Origin: Novosphingobium sp. FSW06-99 | GTDB lineage: Bacteria > Pseudomonadota > Alphaproteobacteria > Sphingomonadales > Sphingomonadaceae | Reading direction: 5' to 3' | Assembly (NCBI RefSeq): GCF_001519065.1 | Contig: NZ_KQ954259.1 | Location: 1-64,000, forward strand | DNA length: 64,000 nt | Position numbers and translations under genes: made by a program | Part shown: positions 27,903-36,497 of the stretch, piece after piece | How positions within the stretch are numbered: the first letter of the stretch is position 1 | How the letters are laid out: every line of letters starts with the position of its first letter | The notes under the pieces: generated by a model | Database searches by the model: none | What the model was told of the DNA's origin: nothing | What the model saw: the letters and a program-made list of their open reading frames with translations, nothing else

Positions 27903-28193
27903 ATGGTCAGTTTTGTTTGGCTGCCGGTAATTGGCTGCGTGGGCTGCGTGGCCGGATTCTTGACCAACTCGTTCCTTTCGCAAGGAAAGTTCAATGATTT
28001 ATACTGGGAAGTTTCTGAACTTCACCAGAAAATCAGCAAAAGAGACGAAATCATCGATGACATGGCGGTCACGTTGAAAAATATCGTGTTGGTCTTCACC
28101 AATGAACATTACAGTGCAGAGCAAAAGCTCGACATGCTTATGAAAGTAGATAAAATTACTGCAATGAAAGCTGCATATTTCGGCATGCGTTAA
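27903..28193 (+). CDS. Small membrane protein with coiled coil
   Basis: 96-aa protein of unknown family. An N-terminal membrane helix ('VWLPVIGCVGCVAGFLTNSFL') is followed by a charged helical region ('LYWEVSELHQKISKRDEIIDDMAVTLKN') and a C-terminal helix. AGGA is 8 nt before ATG 27903; an in-frame GTG/ATG further up (27855) lacks such a site. Codon use is strongly AT-shifted (many AAA, AAT, ATT), unlike the rest of the window, which suggests recent acquisition. Topology would place the coiled coil in the cytoplasm or periplasm depending on orientation. Confidence 0.6.
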   Translation: MVSFVWLPVIGCVGCVAGFLTNSFLSQGKFNDLYWEVSELHQKISKRDEIIDDMAVTLKNIVLVFTNEHYSAEQKLDMLMKVDKITAMKAAYFGMR

Positions 28194-28315
28194 AATACGC
28201 CAAGCACGGCGTCTCTCTCGGACCTTTCACTTCTCAATGCCAGACCAGCCGCTTGAGCGCTGAACCAAGACCATGCATAAGCCTTGTTCTAACGCAGGGC
28301 ATGAAGCATCCAGAT

Positions 28316-28534
28316 TCAAACCTTCTTGCCGTGATAGGCAATGTTCAACTTCAGGATTTGCGTTGACGATGCGCGTTCCGTCTCTACCTCCAGGGCATCG
28401 ATCGCCTCGGAGAGGTGCGCAGCGGGCTGAGGCAGATCTGCAGCTTCCAAAGCTGCGATCAATTTCTCAAGCACTTCAATGATTTCGTCAAACACAATGT
28501 TTCCCACCCAAGCAGCCCAAATGATAACTACCAT
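28316..28534 (-). CDS. Small helical protein, unknown function
   Basis: About 72 aa from ATG 28534; GTG codons at 28507 and 28498 are alternative starts, the latter with GGGA 6 nt upstream. The core 'FDEIIEVLEKLIAALEAADLPQPAAHLSEAIDALEVE' looks like two amphipathic helices broken by a Pro-containing turn, so it is more protein-like than the random frames around it. No family recognised. Lies between the AT-rich patch and the B12 operon. Confidence 0.45.
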   Translation of the reverse strand: MVVIIWAAWVGNIVFDEIIEVLEKLIAALEAADLPQPAAHLSEAIDALEVETERASSTQILKLNIAYHGKKV

Positions 28535-28624
28535 TTTGGTGCGATTGTGTAAATCAGCGCGAAAGAACACCGCGACATTTATTCATTTAACAAGTTCATT
28601 CTCTGAATGAGCTTACTCTGGCAT

Positions 28625-29350
28625 TTACCAAAGCAACGCCTGCATACCGGCATTGCCATGCCAGCTAACCTCAACCCCCCAGACTTTGCCGATTACCACA
28701 GGATTCAGCACCTCTGTCGGCGGCCCCATCGCGACGACCGCGCCATGGTGCAGCACCACCACATGATCGGCATGGTTCATCGCCTGCGCCAGATCGTGCA
28801 GCACCAGCGCAACGCCCTTGCCCGCATCGGCCAGCCGCCGGAAATGCAGCAGCAGGGCGCGGGCATGGGCAAGGTCGAGACTGGCCAGCGGTTCGTCGGC
28901 CAGCACCCAGTCGGGTTCACCCGCCAGCACCCGCGCCAGCAGCGCCCTCGCGCGCTCGCCGCCCGACAGCGTGCCGACCGGACGCCGGGCCAAGGGTCCA
29001 AGCGCCATGTCGGACAAGGCGGCGGCCACCGCGTTGTCATCGGTCGCGCGCCCGGTGCGGTGGGGCAGCCGGCCGAGGCGAACCAACGTGGCCACCGCCA
29101 TGTTCCACGCCACGTCGTTGCCTTGCGGCAGATAGCCGATCACCATGGCCCGTTCGCGCGGCGTCATCGCGCCCAGCGCACGATCGCCGAGCGTGACGGC
29201 ACCGGGGATCAACCCCGCCAGCGCTGCCAGCAGCGTCGACTTACCCGCACCGTTGGGCCCGACGATGGCGGTGATCCGGCCCGGCGCGAGATCCACGCGC
29301 ACCGCGTTCAGCCGCCCGGGCACGGTCAGGCTGTCGGCGCGCAAGGTCAT
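28625..29350 (-). CDS. btuD: Corrinoid ABC transporter ATPase (BtuD-like)
   Basis: Cytoplasmic ATPase (241 aa) of a FecCD-type importer. It has Walker A 'GPNGAGKST', the Q-loop in 'VIGYLPQGNDVAWNM', signature 'LSGGERARALLARVLAG', Walker B 'WVLADEPLASLD' and the switch His in 'LVLHDLAQAMNHAD'. Its ATG overlaps the permease stop (ATGA). It is last in the operon btuB-btuF-btuC-btuD, whose receptor-like first gene points to vitamin B12/cobinamide uptake. The same family also carries iron-siderophore importers, so the substrate is inferred from the receptor and operon. Confidence 0.85.
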   Translation of the reverse strand: MTLRADSLTVPGRLNAVRVDLAPGRITAIVGPNGAGKSTLLAALAGLIPGAVTLGDRALGAMTPRERAMVIGYLPQGNDVAWNMAVATLVRLGRLPHRTGRATDDNAVAAALSDMALGPLARRPVGTLSGGERARALLARVLAGEPDWVLADEPLASLDLAHARALLLHFRRLADAGKGVALVLHDLAQAMNHADHVVVLHHGAVVAMGPPTEVLNPVVIGKVWGVEVSWHGNAGMQALLW

Positions 29351-30330
29351 GCCATATCCCGGCGCAGCCGCATCAGCAGCATCAGGAAGAACGGCGCACC
29401 AATCAGGCTGAGCGCGATGCCCAGCCGCAGTTCGCCGCCAGTCAGCGGCCATACCCGACACGCGCTGTCGGCCACCAGCACCAGCAGCGCGCCCGCCAGC
29501 GCGCTCGGCACGATCAGCGTACCGGGGCGATGGTCGGTCAACGGACGCACCAGATGCGGCACGATCAGGCCGACAAAGCCGACGATCCCCGCCACCGCCA
29601 CGCCGCCGCCCACCACCAGCCCGACCCCCAGCACCATCGCCGCATGCAACCGCGCCGGTTCGACCCCCAGCGAGCGCGCCGCCGCGTCGCCCAGCGTCAG
29701 TGCGTCGAGCGAGGGGCCGATGCGCGCCAGCAACGCCACGCCGATCAGCGTGGGCGGTGCGGCAATCGCGACATCGTGCCAACTGCGGTTTTCCAGCGCG
29801 CCCATCAGCCAGGTGACGATCTCGGTCAGCGCAAAGGGATTGGGCGACAGACTGATCACCAGACTGGTCAGCGCACCCGCCAGGCTGGCGATCATCATCC
29901 CCGCCAGCGTGAACAGCGTGACCCCGCGCCCGATCCCCCCATCGCCGCCCCGCCCGGCGATCAGCACCAGCAGCGCCATCGCCAGGCCCGCCCCGGCAAA
30001 AGCAAACAGCGGCAGGGTCCAGCCCTGCACGGTGGTTCCGGTCCAGAACGACAGCACCGCCCCCAGCGCCGCCAGCGGGGCAATCCCGAACAGCCCCGGA
30101 TCGGCCAGCGGATTGCGCAGATAGCCCTGCATCGCCGCGCCCGCCGCACCCAGCCCGCCGCCGATCACCAGCGCCAGCACCACGCGCGGCGCACGCAGGT
30201 CGATCAGGATCGGCACTGCGCCCGGCACCGGCGGACCGAACGGATCGATCCACACCTGCCCCGCCAGCAACGACAGCGGCAGCGCCACCACCAGCAGCAC
30301 GATCAGCATGATCCACCAGCGCGCCGCCAT
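29347..30330 (-). CDS. btuC: Corrinoid ABC transporter permease (BtuC-like, FecCD family)
   Basis: Inner-membrane permease (327 aa) with about ten hydrophobic helices. Family motifs include 'LRAPRVVLALVIGGGLGAAGAAMQGYLRNPLADPGLFGI' and 'GFVGLIVPHLVRPLTDHRPGTLIVPSALAGALLVLVAD', the latter forming the cytoplasmic coupling loop to the ATPase. ATG 30330 shares its A with the upstream stop (TGATG), so expression is coupled to the binding protein. Confidence 0.88.
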   Translation of the reverse strand: MAARWWIMLIVLLVVALPLSLLAGQVWIDPFGPPVPGAVPILIDLRAPRVVLALVIGGGLGAAGAAMQGYLRNPLADPGLFGIAPLAALGAVLSFWTGTTVQGWTLPLFAFAGAGLAMALLVLIAGRGGDGGIGRGVTLFTLAGMMIASLAGALTSLVISLSPNPFALTEIVTWLMGALENRSWHDVAIAAPPTLIGVALLARIGPSLDALTLGDAAARSLGVEPARLHAAMVLGVGLVVGGGVAVAGIVGFVGLIVPHLVRPLTDHRPGTLIVPSALAGALLVLVADSACRVWPLTGGELRLGIALSLIGAPFFLMLLMRLRRDMA

Positions 30331-31139
30331 CAGCCAAGTGCCCTGTGCAGGGCCGCCAGGTACGCGGCAGCACGCATGATCGTCGGCCCGCCGCAATAGA
30401 GCAATCCGGCGGGAAAATCGGCGCGCGCCATGCCCTTTACCGCCGCCAGCGCAGGATGATGCAGCATGCGATCATCGCCCACTGTCAACAGCACGCGCGG
30501 CGGATGGGCCAGCAGGCGCTCGATCGGATAGATCGCCGCCTGGTGATAGCCCTGCCGCGCGGGCAGATTGGCAAAGCCGGTGCGCATCAGCAGATCACCG
30601 ATCAGCGTATCGGACCCGGCAACGATCCCGCCCCATTCCCAGAACACCGCCTCGACCGGCGCGCGGCGCGGTGGCGGCGCGGCGGCCGTCAACGCCGCGT
30701 CGATTCGCCGCACCAGCGCCTCGCCGCGATCGGGGTGGCCTGCGATGGCCGCCAGGTGGCGCACATCGGCCAGCGCATCGGCCACGTTGCGCTGGGTGCC
30801 CAGCAATTCCAGCCGCAGCCCGAGCCGGTGATAGGCGCCGACCATCGCCGGCGCAGCAAAGGCCCCGTCGACCACCACATCGGGATGCAGCGACAGCACT
30901 TCTTCGAGCGTGCCATGCGTGGTGGCATAGCGCGCCGCCACGCCGGGCGGCAGCGACGAACTGGCCGGATCGCGGCTATAGGCCGACAGCGCGACAATCT
31001 GCGCCGGATCGGCGACCTCGACCAGAATGGCATCGCTGCACGGATTGAGCGACACGATACGCGGGCCCTGCGCGCGCGCGGACAGCGGCGCTGCGGCGAT
31101 CAGCAGCACGGCCAGGGCGGTGGCCGCACGGGTTATCAA
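30330..31139 (-). CDS. btuF: Periplasmic corrinoid-binding protein (BtuF-like)
   Basis: Substrate-binding protein of the class with a rigid helix linking two lobes (269 aa). The signal sequence is 'LITRAATALAVLLIAAAPLSARA'; then 'PRIVSLNPCSDAILVEVADPAQIVALS' and 'LHPDVVVDGAF' define the first lobe. The only sensible start is TTG 31139, which overlaps the TGA of the receptor gene (TTGA). It hands the corrinoid from the TonB receptor to BtuCD. Confidence 0.8.
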   Translation of the reverse strand: MITRAATALAVLLIAAAPLSARAQGPRIVSLNPCSDAILVEVADPAQIVALSAYSRDPASSSLPPGVAARYATTHGTLEEVLSLHPDVVVDGAFAAPAMVGAYHRLGLRLELLGTQRNVADALADVRHLAAIAGHPDRGEALVRRIDAALTAAAPPPRRAPVEAVFWEWGGIVAGSDTLIGDLLMRTGFANLPARQGYHQAAIYPIERLLAHPPRVLLTVGDDRMLHHPALAAVKGMARADFPAGLLYCGGPTIMRAAAYLAALHRALG

Positions 31140-33118
31140 TAGCGGACCCTGACGCCCGCAAACACGCCGCGTCCGGGCGCGCCATAGCCCGCTGCGGTCG
31201 GTTCGTGATCGTTGAACAAGTTTTCGATGCGGGCATAGAAATCGAGGAAACTGCCGAACGGCAGGCTGGCGCGCAGCGTGGTGATCTCGCCCGGCGGCAG
31301 CCGCAGCGTGTTGGCGGCATCGCCCCAACTGGCGGACTGTACGCGCAAGTCGGCGCCCAGCACCATGCCCTTGAACGGCGTGGTCCAGTCGGTCGACAGC
31401 GTGACCGCATCGCGCGGACGCAGCGCCAGATCCTTGCCCGCGTCGGGATCGCCGGGCGTTCGATCGGTGGCATGGTCATAACTGTAGAGCGCGGTCACCC
31501 GCCATTTGAACGACGGGGCATAGGTCGCTTCCAGCTCTGCGCCGTCGGCCCGGGCCACCCCGACATTGCGGAACGTGCCATTGGGCCGTGCGGCACAGGC
31601 CGGATCGGCCACGCCCCGACATTCGGTAAAATCGATCAGATCGTGGCTGTCGCGGCGATAGACCGAGGCCGCGAGCTTTACCGTGCCGCCCGCGCCTGTA
31701 AATTCCAGCCCGCCATCATAGCTTTGCGCCGTTTCGGGGCGCAGGCTGGCGTTGCCGAACCCGGAATAGAGCTGGTACAGCGTGGGCGCCTTGAACCCTT
31801 CGGCATAGCTGGTGCGCAGGCGCAGGCCTTCGGCCAGATTGGCGCTGGCGTTCACGCTATAGCTTTCATGCGTGCCGAACACGCTGTCGTCATCGAGGCG
31901 CACCCCGGCCGCCAGCGTTGCCGATGCGCCATACCAGCCGAGCAGCACATGGCCGCTGTCGTCGCGCGCGTGATGCTCGACGTCAAAGCTGCTGGCATAG
32001 CCGGTCCATTCGTCATCGGCGCCAAAGTTGACGGTAAAGCCATCGGGCAGTTTGACCGCGCCGGTCAGATCGGCGCGGCGCGACTTGCCCAGCCAGTTGG
32101 CCGCCAGTTCACCCGAACCGGTATCCACCACATAGACCGTGCGCGTGGTCGAAAAGGCATAACCGCCATCAAGCGTCAGCGCGTTCTTTTCGTAATGCGC
32201 CCCGGCCCGCCCGGAAAACTGTTCGGTTTCGAGCGCCTGCGCGGAATCGCGCGCCAGTTCAAACGGCAGTGGAAAGGCATTGCCGTTGGCCTTGTCGTCG
32301 GCATAGCGCGCCACCGCAACCAGGCTCAATGCGTCGGTCAGGTTATAGCGCCCGCGCCCGCCCACACGCCATTGGTGAAATCCGCCCGGCCCGTCGTCCT
32401 TGCTGCCGGGAATGTCGTTGGTGGCGGTATAGCCGGTGTTGAGCGACAGCGCATAGCGATCGGTGCGCACGCCATAGGCGATGTTTTCGGCCAGCGTGTC
32501 GCGGCTGCCCACTTCGAACGAGGCATTCAACCCTTTGGTTTCGGGCGTCGTGATCGCCATCACCCCGCCGATCGCACCGCTGCCCCAGACCACCGAATCG
32601 CTGCCACGCAGCACTTCGATGCGATCGATACCGACCCCGGTCAGCGTGCCGAAATCGAACCCGCCACCAATCGCGGCGACATCCTGCATGCGCACGCCAT
32701 CAATCAGCACCAATGTGTCGGCGGCGCCGCTGCCACGCAGATGAAGGCCGGTATAGGCTCCGGCGGCGCCATCGCGTTCCCACGTTGCGCCGGGAATTGC
32801 CGCCAGCACGCGGGTGAAATCGGCCCCGCCGATGCGATCGAGATCGTCTGCGGTCAGCACGGTGACCGGCTGCGCCAGCTTGTCCACCGGCAGCGCCGAT
32901 CCGGTGGCCAGCAGCGTTACCGCAACCGGCGCGACATCGGGCGCGGCCTGTGCTTCTTCGGGCGGGGGATAGTCGTCGGCAGCAGGCGCCGGGGCGGGCG
33001 GTGGAGCGGCAGGCGGCGGGGCGACTTGCGCATGCACCGCCGGGATACCGCTTGCCAGCAGGATCAGGCCCATCACAGCCGTCGGGGCTGTGGTGATCCT
33101 GCGCTTCACCACGGTCAT
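31136..33118 (-). CDS. btuB: TonB-dependent receptor, BtuB-like
   Basis: Outer-membrane corrinoid receptor (660 aa). The signal peptide ends near VHAQ and a Pro/Ala-rich linker (PPPAAPPPAPAPAADD) follows. A TonB box-like segment (VAVTLLATG) precedes the plug domain: 'QPVTVLTADDLDRIGGADFTRVLAAIPG', 'LHLRGSGAADTLVLIDGVRM', 'IEVLRGSDSVVWGSGAIGGVMAI'. The 22-strand barrel ends in 'GVRVRY' with the terminal aromatic residue expected for outer-membrane insertion. The short BtuB-type length and the following btuF-C-D genes support vitamin B12 rather than siderophore transport. Confidence 0.87.
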   Translation of the reverse strand: MTVVKRRITTAPTAVMGLILLASGIPAVHAQVAPPPAAPPPAPAPAADDYPPPEEAQAAPDVAPVAVTLLATGSALPVDKLAQPVTVLTADDLDRIGGADFTRVLAAIPGATWERDGAAGAYTGLHLRGSGAADTLVLIDGVRMQDVAAIGGGFDFGTLTGVGIDRIEVLRGSDSVVWGSGAIGGVMAITTPETKGLNASFEVGSRDTLAENIAYGVRTDRYALSLNTGYTATNDIPGSKDDGPGGFHQWRVGGRGRYNLTDALSLVAVARYADDKANGNAFPLPFELARDSAQALETEQFSGRAGAHYEKNALTLDGGYAFSTTRTVYVVDTGSGELAANWLGKSRRADLTGAVKLPDGFTVNFGADDEWTGYASSFDVEHHARDDSGHVLLGWYGASATLAAGVRLDDDSVFGTHESYSVNASANLAEGLRLRTSYAEGFKAPTLYQLYSGFGNASLRPETAQSYDGGLEFTGAGGTVKLAASVYRRDSHDLIDFTECRGVADPACAARPNGTFRNVGVARADGAELEATYAPSFKWRVTALYSYDHATDRTPGDPDAGKDLALRPRDAVTLSTDWTTPFKGMVLGADLRVQSASWGDAANTLRLPPGEITTLRASLPFGSFLDFYARIENLFNDHEPTAAGYGAPGRGVFAGVRVRY

Positions 33119-33260
33119 CTGCCACTCCCAAACTGCGTGCGGGCTATCCATGCTCCACCGTTCGCAACAGGCAGGCCTGGCGCGCATAGCGGCGCGCTGG
33201 CCACAGAACAACCCCGCGCACACGCCGCACGGGCCTGCGTTAAGCGGTTGGCAGGGGTGT
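33119..33260 (-). promoter_or_regulatory. Structured leader of btuB operon, possible cobalamin-responsive element
   Basis: Upstream of btuB on the minus strand there is a strong hairpin: GGCC, A, GCGCGC, six-nt loop, GCGCGC, CA, GGCC (plus coordinates 33174-33202), plus a possible outer pairing of CAACC (33209-33213) with GGTTG (33246-33250). The text CCAGGCCTGCCTG after the hairpin recalls the cobalamin-riboswitch B12 box CCAGGAGACCTGCC but lacks AGA, and other conserved core elements are not found. A divergent or degenerate B12 riboswitch is possible, not shown. Confidence 0.33.
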
Positions 33261-33349
33261 GTCACATATCGGTACGCCGCGCCAAACGCGGATGCGCCTG
33301 GTCGCCAAATCGGATAGGCGCAATGCGCCACAGCCAGGCCCGGGACATC

Positions 33350-34516
33350 ATGCCACTCGAAATCGACTATCGTCCGGTCGTCGTGCCCCCGCCGCCTGCG
33401 GGGCGCGGCGCTGCGCCGGTGGTCGACGCGGACGTGCCAGTGGCCGATCTGCGCGCGGCGGTACTCGAAAAGCAGGCCGAGCTGCACCGTGTCCAGGGGC
33501 GCCGCGCCCGCTTGCGCTGGCGGATCGGGCTGGCCGTGCTGCTCGGGCTGTTGCCCGCCATGCTGGCCGTGCTCGGCTGGGGCGATCCGCGCGGAATCCA
33601 CGGCGCGATGGCGCAATCCGGCAACGCACCCTGGCATGCGCCGGGTGTCGCGCGCCCTGCGGAATTGCCGCCCCCGGCGGTGTGGGACCACGCGGCAGGC
33701 AGCGCACCGGCGGTGCCGGCCGGCCAGGTGGCGCGGCCCACCCTGCTTGCGGGCAGCGGGCTCGACCGATCGCGCGCGCTGCAATGCATGACCGCGGCGA
33801 TCTATTATGAGGCGGCGCGCGAACCCGACGACGGCCAGCGCGCAGTGGCGCAAGTCGTACTCAACCGCGTGGCCCATCCCGCCTTTCCCAAGACGGTGTG
33901 CGGGGTGGTCTATCAGGGCTCGGAACGGCCCGGCTGCCAGTTCAGCTTTGCCTGCGACGGATCGCTCGCGCGCGCGCCGATGGTGGCCTATTGGCTGCGC
34001 GCACGGCGCGTGGCCAAGGCGGCGCTGGCAGGCCAGGTCTATGCGCCGGTCGGTCTTGCCACGCATTACCACACCAGCGCGGTGCACCCCGGCTGGGCCG
34101 ACAGCATGACCTTTCTGGGCACCATCGGCGCGCACCGGTTCTATCGCTGGAGCGGCAGCGCGGGCGCGCCGCGCGCGTTCAACGCGGTCTATGCCGGCGG
34201 CGAACCGCCGGCCGCGCCGCATCCGCATACGTGGATTTCGACCGGCGCCGACTTTGCCGATCCGCTTGCGCTCGAAAAAGCGTTCGAAGCCGGGCGGCTG
34301 GCGGCGTTGCGTGCCAATCCCGCGCCCGCTGGCGCCGATCCGGCGATCGTGCGCGCGGGTGCAACGTTTGGCCAGCAACCGCTGACCCACACCGCCTCAC
34401 CCGCTGCCGATCCGGTGCAGCATAGCCACATTCTGCCCGGTTCGGGCGCCGTGCGCCCCGAGGCGGAACCGCAATACGACAGCGCCGCGCACTGGATTCA
34501 TCAGCCAGGCGCCTGA
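33350..34516 (+). CDS. SleB-type cell wall hydrolase
   Basis: Membrane-anchored hydrolase (388 aa from ATG 33350; ATG 33323 is also in frame). A basic cytoplasmic segment and one transmembrane helix (about residues 58-76, 'IGLAVLLGLLPAMLAVLGW') precede a Pro-rich linker and the Hydrolase_2 domain (about 140-260): 'ALQCMTAAIYYEAAREPDDGQRAVAQVVLNRVAHPAFP', 'CQFSFACDG', 'ATHYHT'. This is the spore-cortex-lytic fold used in alphaproteobacteria for peptidoglycan cleavage. The catalytic Glu is in YYEAARE. The C-terminal 100 residues are low complexity. Divergent from btuB. Confidence 0.87.
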   Translation: MPLEIDYRPVVVPPPPAGRGAAPVVDADVPVADLRAAVLEKQAELHRVQGRRARLRWRIGLAVLLGLLPAMLAVLGWGDPRGIHGAMAQSGNAPWHAPGVARPAELPPPAVWDHAAGSAPAVPAGQVARPTLLAGSGLDRSRALQCMTAAIYYEAAREPDDGQRAVAQVVLNRVAHPAFPKTVCGVVYQGSERPGCQFSFACDGSLARAPMVAYWLRARRVAKAALAGQVYAPVGLATHYHTSAVHPGWADSMTFLGTIGAHRFYRWSGSAGAPRAFNAVYAGGEPPAAPHPHTWISTGADFADPLALEKAFEAGRLAALRANPAPAGADPAIVRAGATFGQQPLTHTASPAADPVQHSHILPGSGAVRPEAEPQYDSAAHWIHQPGA

Positions 34517-34635
34517 AATCAAACCCGCAATCAGGGTTTTCATATTCTTTACCTTGTCGCCTCACAGGGCCTTCATCCGTCCACGCTATCAAGCGCGGGT
34601 CGAGATGTTCAATCTTCGTGGAGGAGACCCCACCA

Positions 34636-34920
34636 ATGCTGCGCTTTGCCCCCCGTTACGGGATCATTTCGCCCGCGCTGGTGCGCCCGTCGCGGCAACC
34701 ACGACGTCAGGCGCACAACGACAACCAGCGCAGCACGCGTATCATGGCGATCTCCAACGACGTGATCGGCGATGTGCGCGTGCAGGCGGCCTTGCGCCTG
34801 TTTGCCACGCATGGCCTGGCCGCTGCCGAATGCGCGCGCATGGCCGCCGCCAATGCCAATGCGCGCGGCGACAGCAACGATGCGCGCTGGTGGCACGAAA
34901 TCAGCAAGATGCTTGGCTGA
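34636..34920 (+). CDS. Small conserved-looking protein
   Basis: 94 aa, ATG 34636 preceded by GGAGGAGA at 8 nt. The first 36 residues are basic (RPSRQPRRQAHNDNQRSTR); the C-terminal part 'VQAALRLFATHGLAAAECARMAAANANARGDSNDARWWHEISKML' resembles short proteins I associate with sphingomonad genomes, with a two-helix body and a Trp-Trp pair. ATG 34744 is an alternative start that would keep only this body. Function unknown. Confidence 0.62.
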   Translation: MLRFAPRYGIISPALVRPSRQPRRQAHNDNQRSTRIMAISNDVIGDVRVQAALRLFATHGLAAAECARMAAANANARGDSNDARWWHEISKMLG

Positions 34921-36231
<1,311 letters not shown>

Positions 36232-36241
36232 TATCATCCGC

Positions 36242-36311
36242 GCCGCCGCCCCCGTCCGGGCGATCCTTCCGGCCAGCCGGGGTTCAGGATCATCCGGGCA
36301 GGGGCGGCGGC
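36242..36311 (+). other. Nested hairpin between mdh and sucA
   Basis: A 70-nt stretch folds on itself in nested order: GCCGCCGCCCC (36242-36252) with GGGGCGGCGGC (36301-36311), CCGG with CCGG, GATCCT with AGGATC, and CCGGC with GCCGG at the tip. There is no T-run directly after it. About 15 nt further, CCATGACC (36327-36334) pairs with GGTCATGG (36354-36361), followed within 8 nt by six T. Together they may attenuate or end mdh transcription, stabilise the transcript, or encode a small RNA. Confidence 0.5.
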
Positions 36312-36497
36312 CCGGCCATTGTTGAACCATGACCGCAAGGTATTTGCCCCAAGGGTCATGGCAAGACGGTTTTTTACCGGTCATATGGCAGGACACGAGG
36401 TTCTGCCGCATGGCCGAAGTTCAGGAAAGCAGCCCGGCCCCCTGGCGCGCCGGGATTTCCGAAGCCCCACCCTCCCCGGGGCACAGGAGTTGAGACG

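Noticed and set aside
28607..30124. 505-aa plus-strand frame opposite btuCD
   Set aside because: Antisense to two recognised transporter genes; low complexity.
31205..33349. Upstream plus-strand extension of the SleB-type hydrolase frame
   Set aside because: The long frame runs antisense through btuB; the real protein starts near 33323-33350 just before its membrane helix.
33119..34390. Upstream extension of the btuB frame
   Set aside because: The signal peptide begins at 33118; the part before it is antisense to the wall hydrolase and His/Arg-rich.
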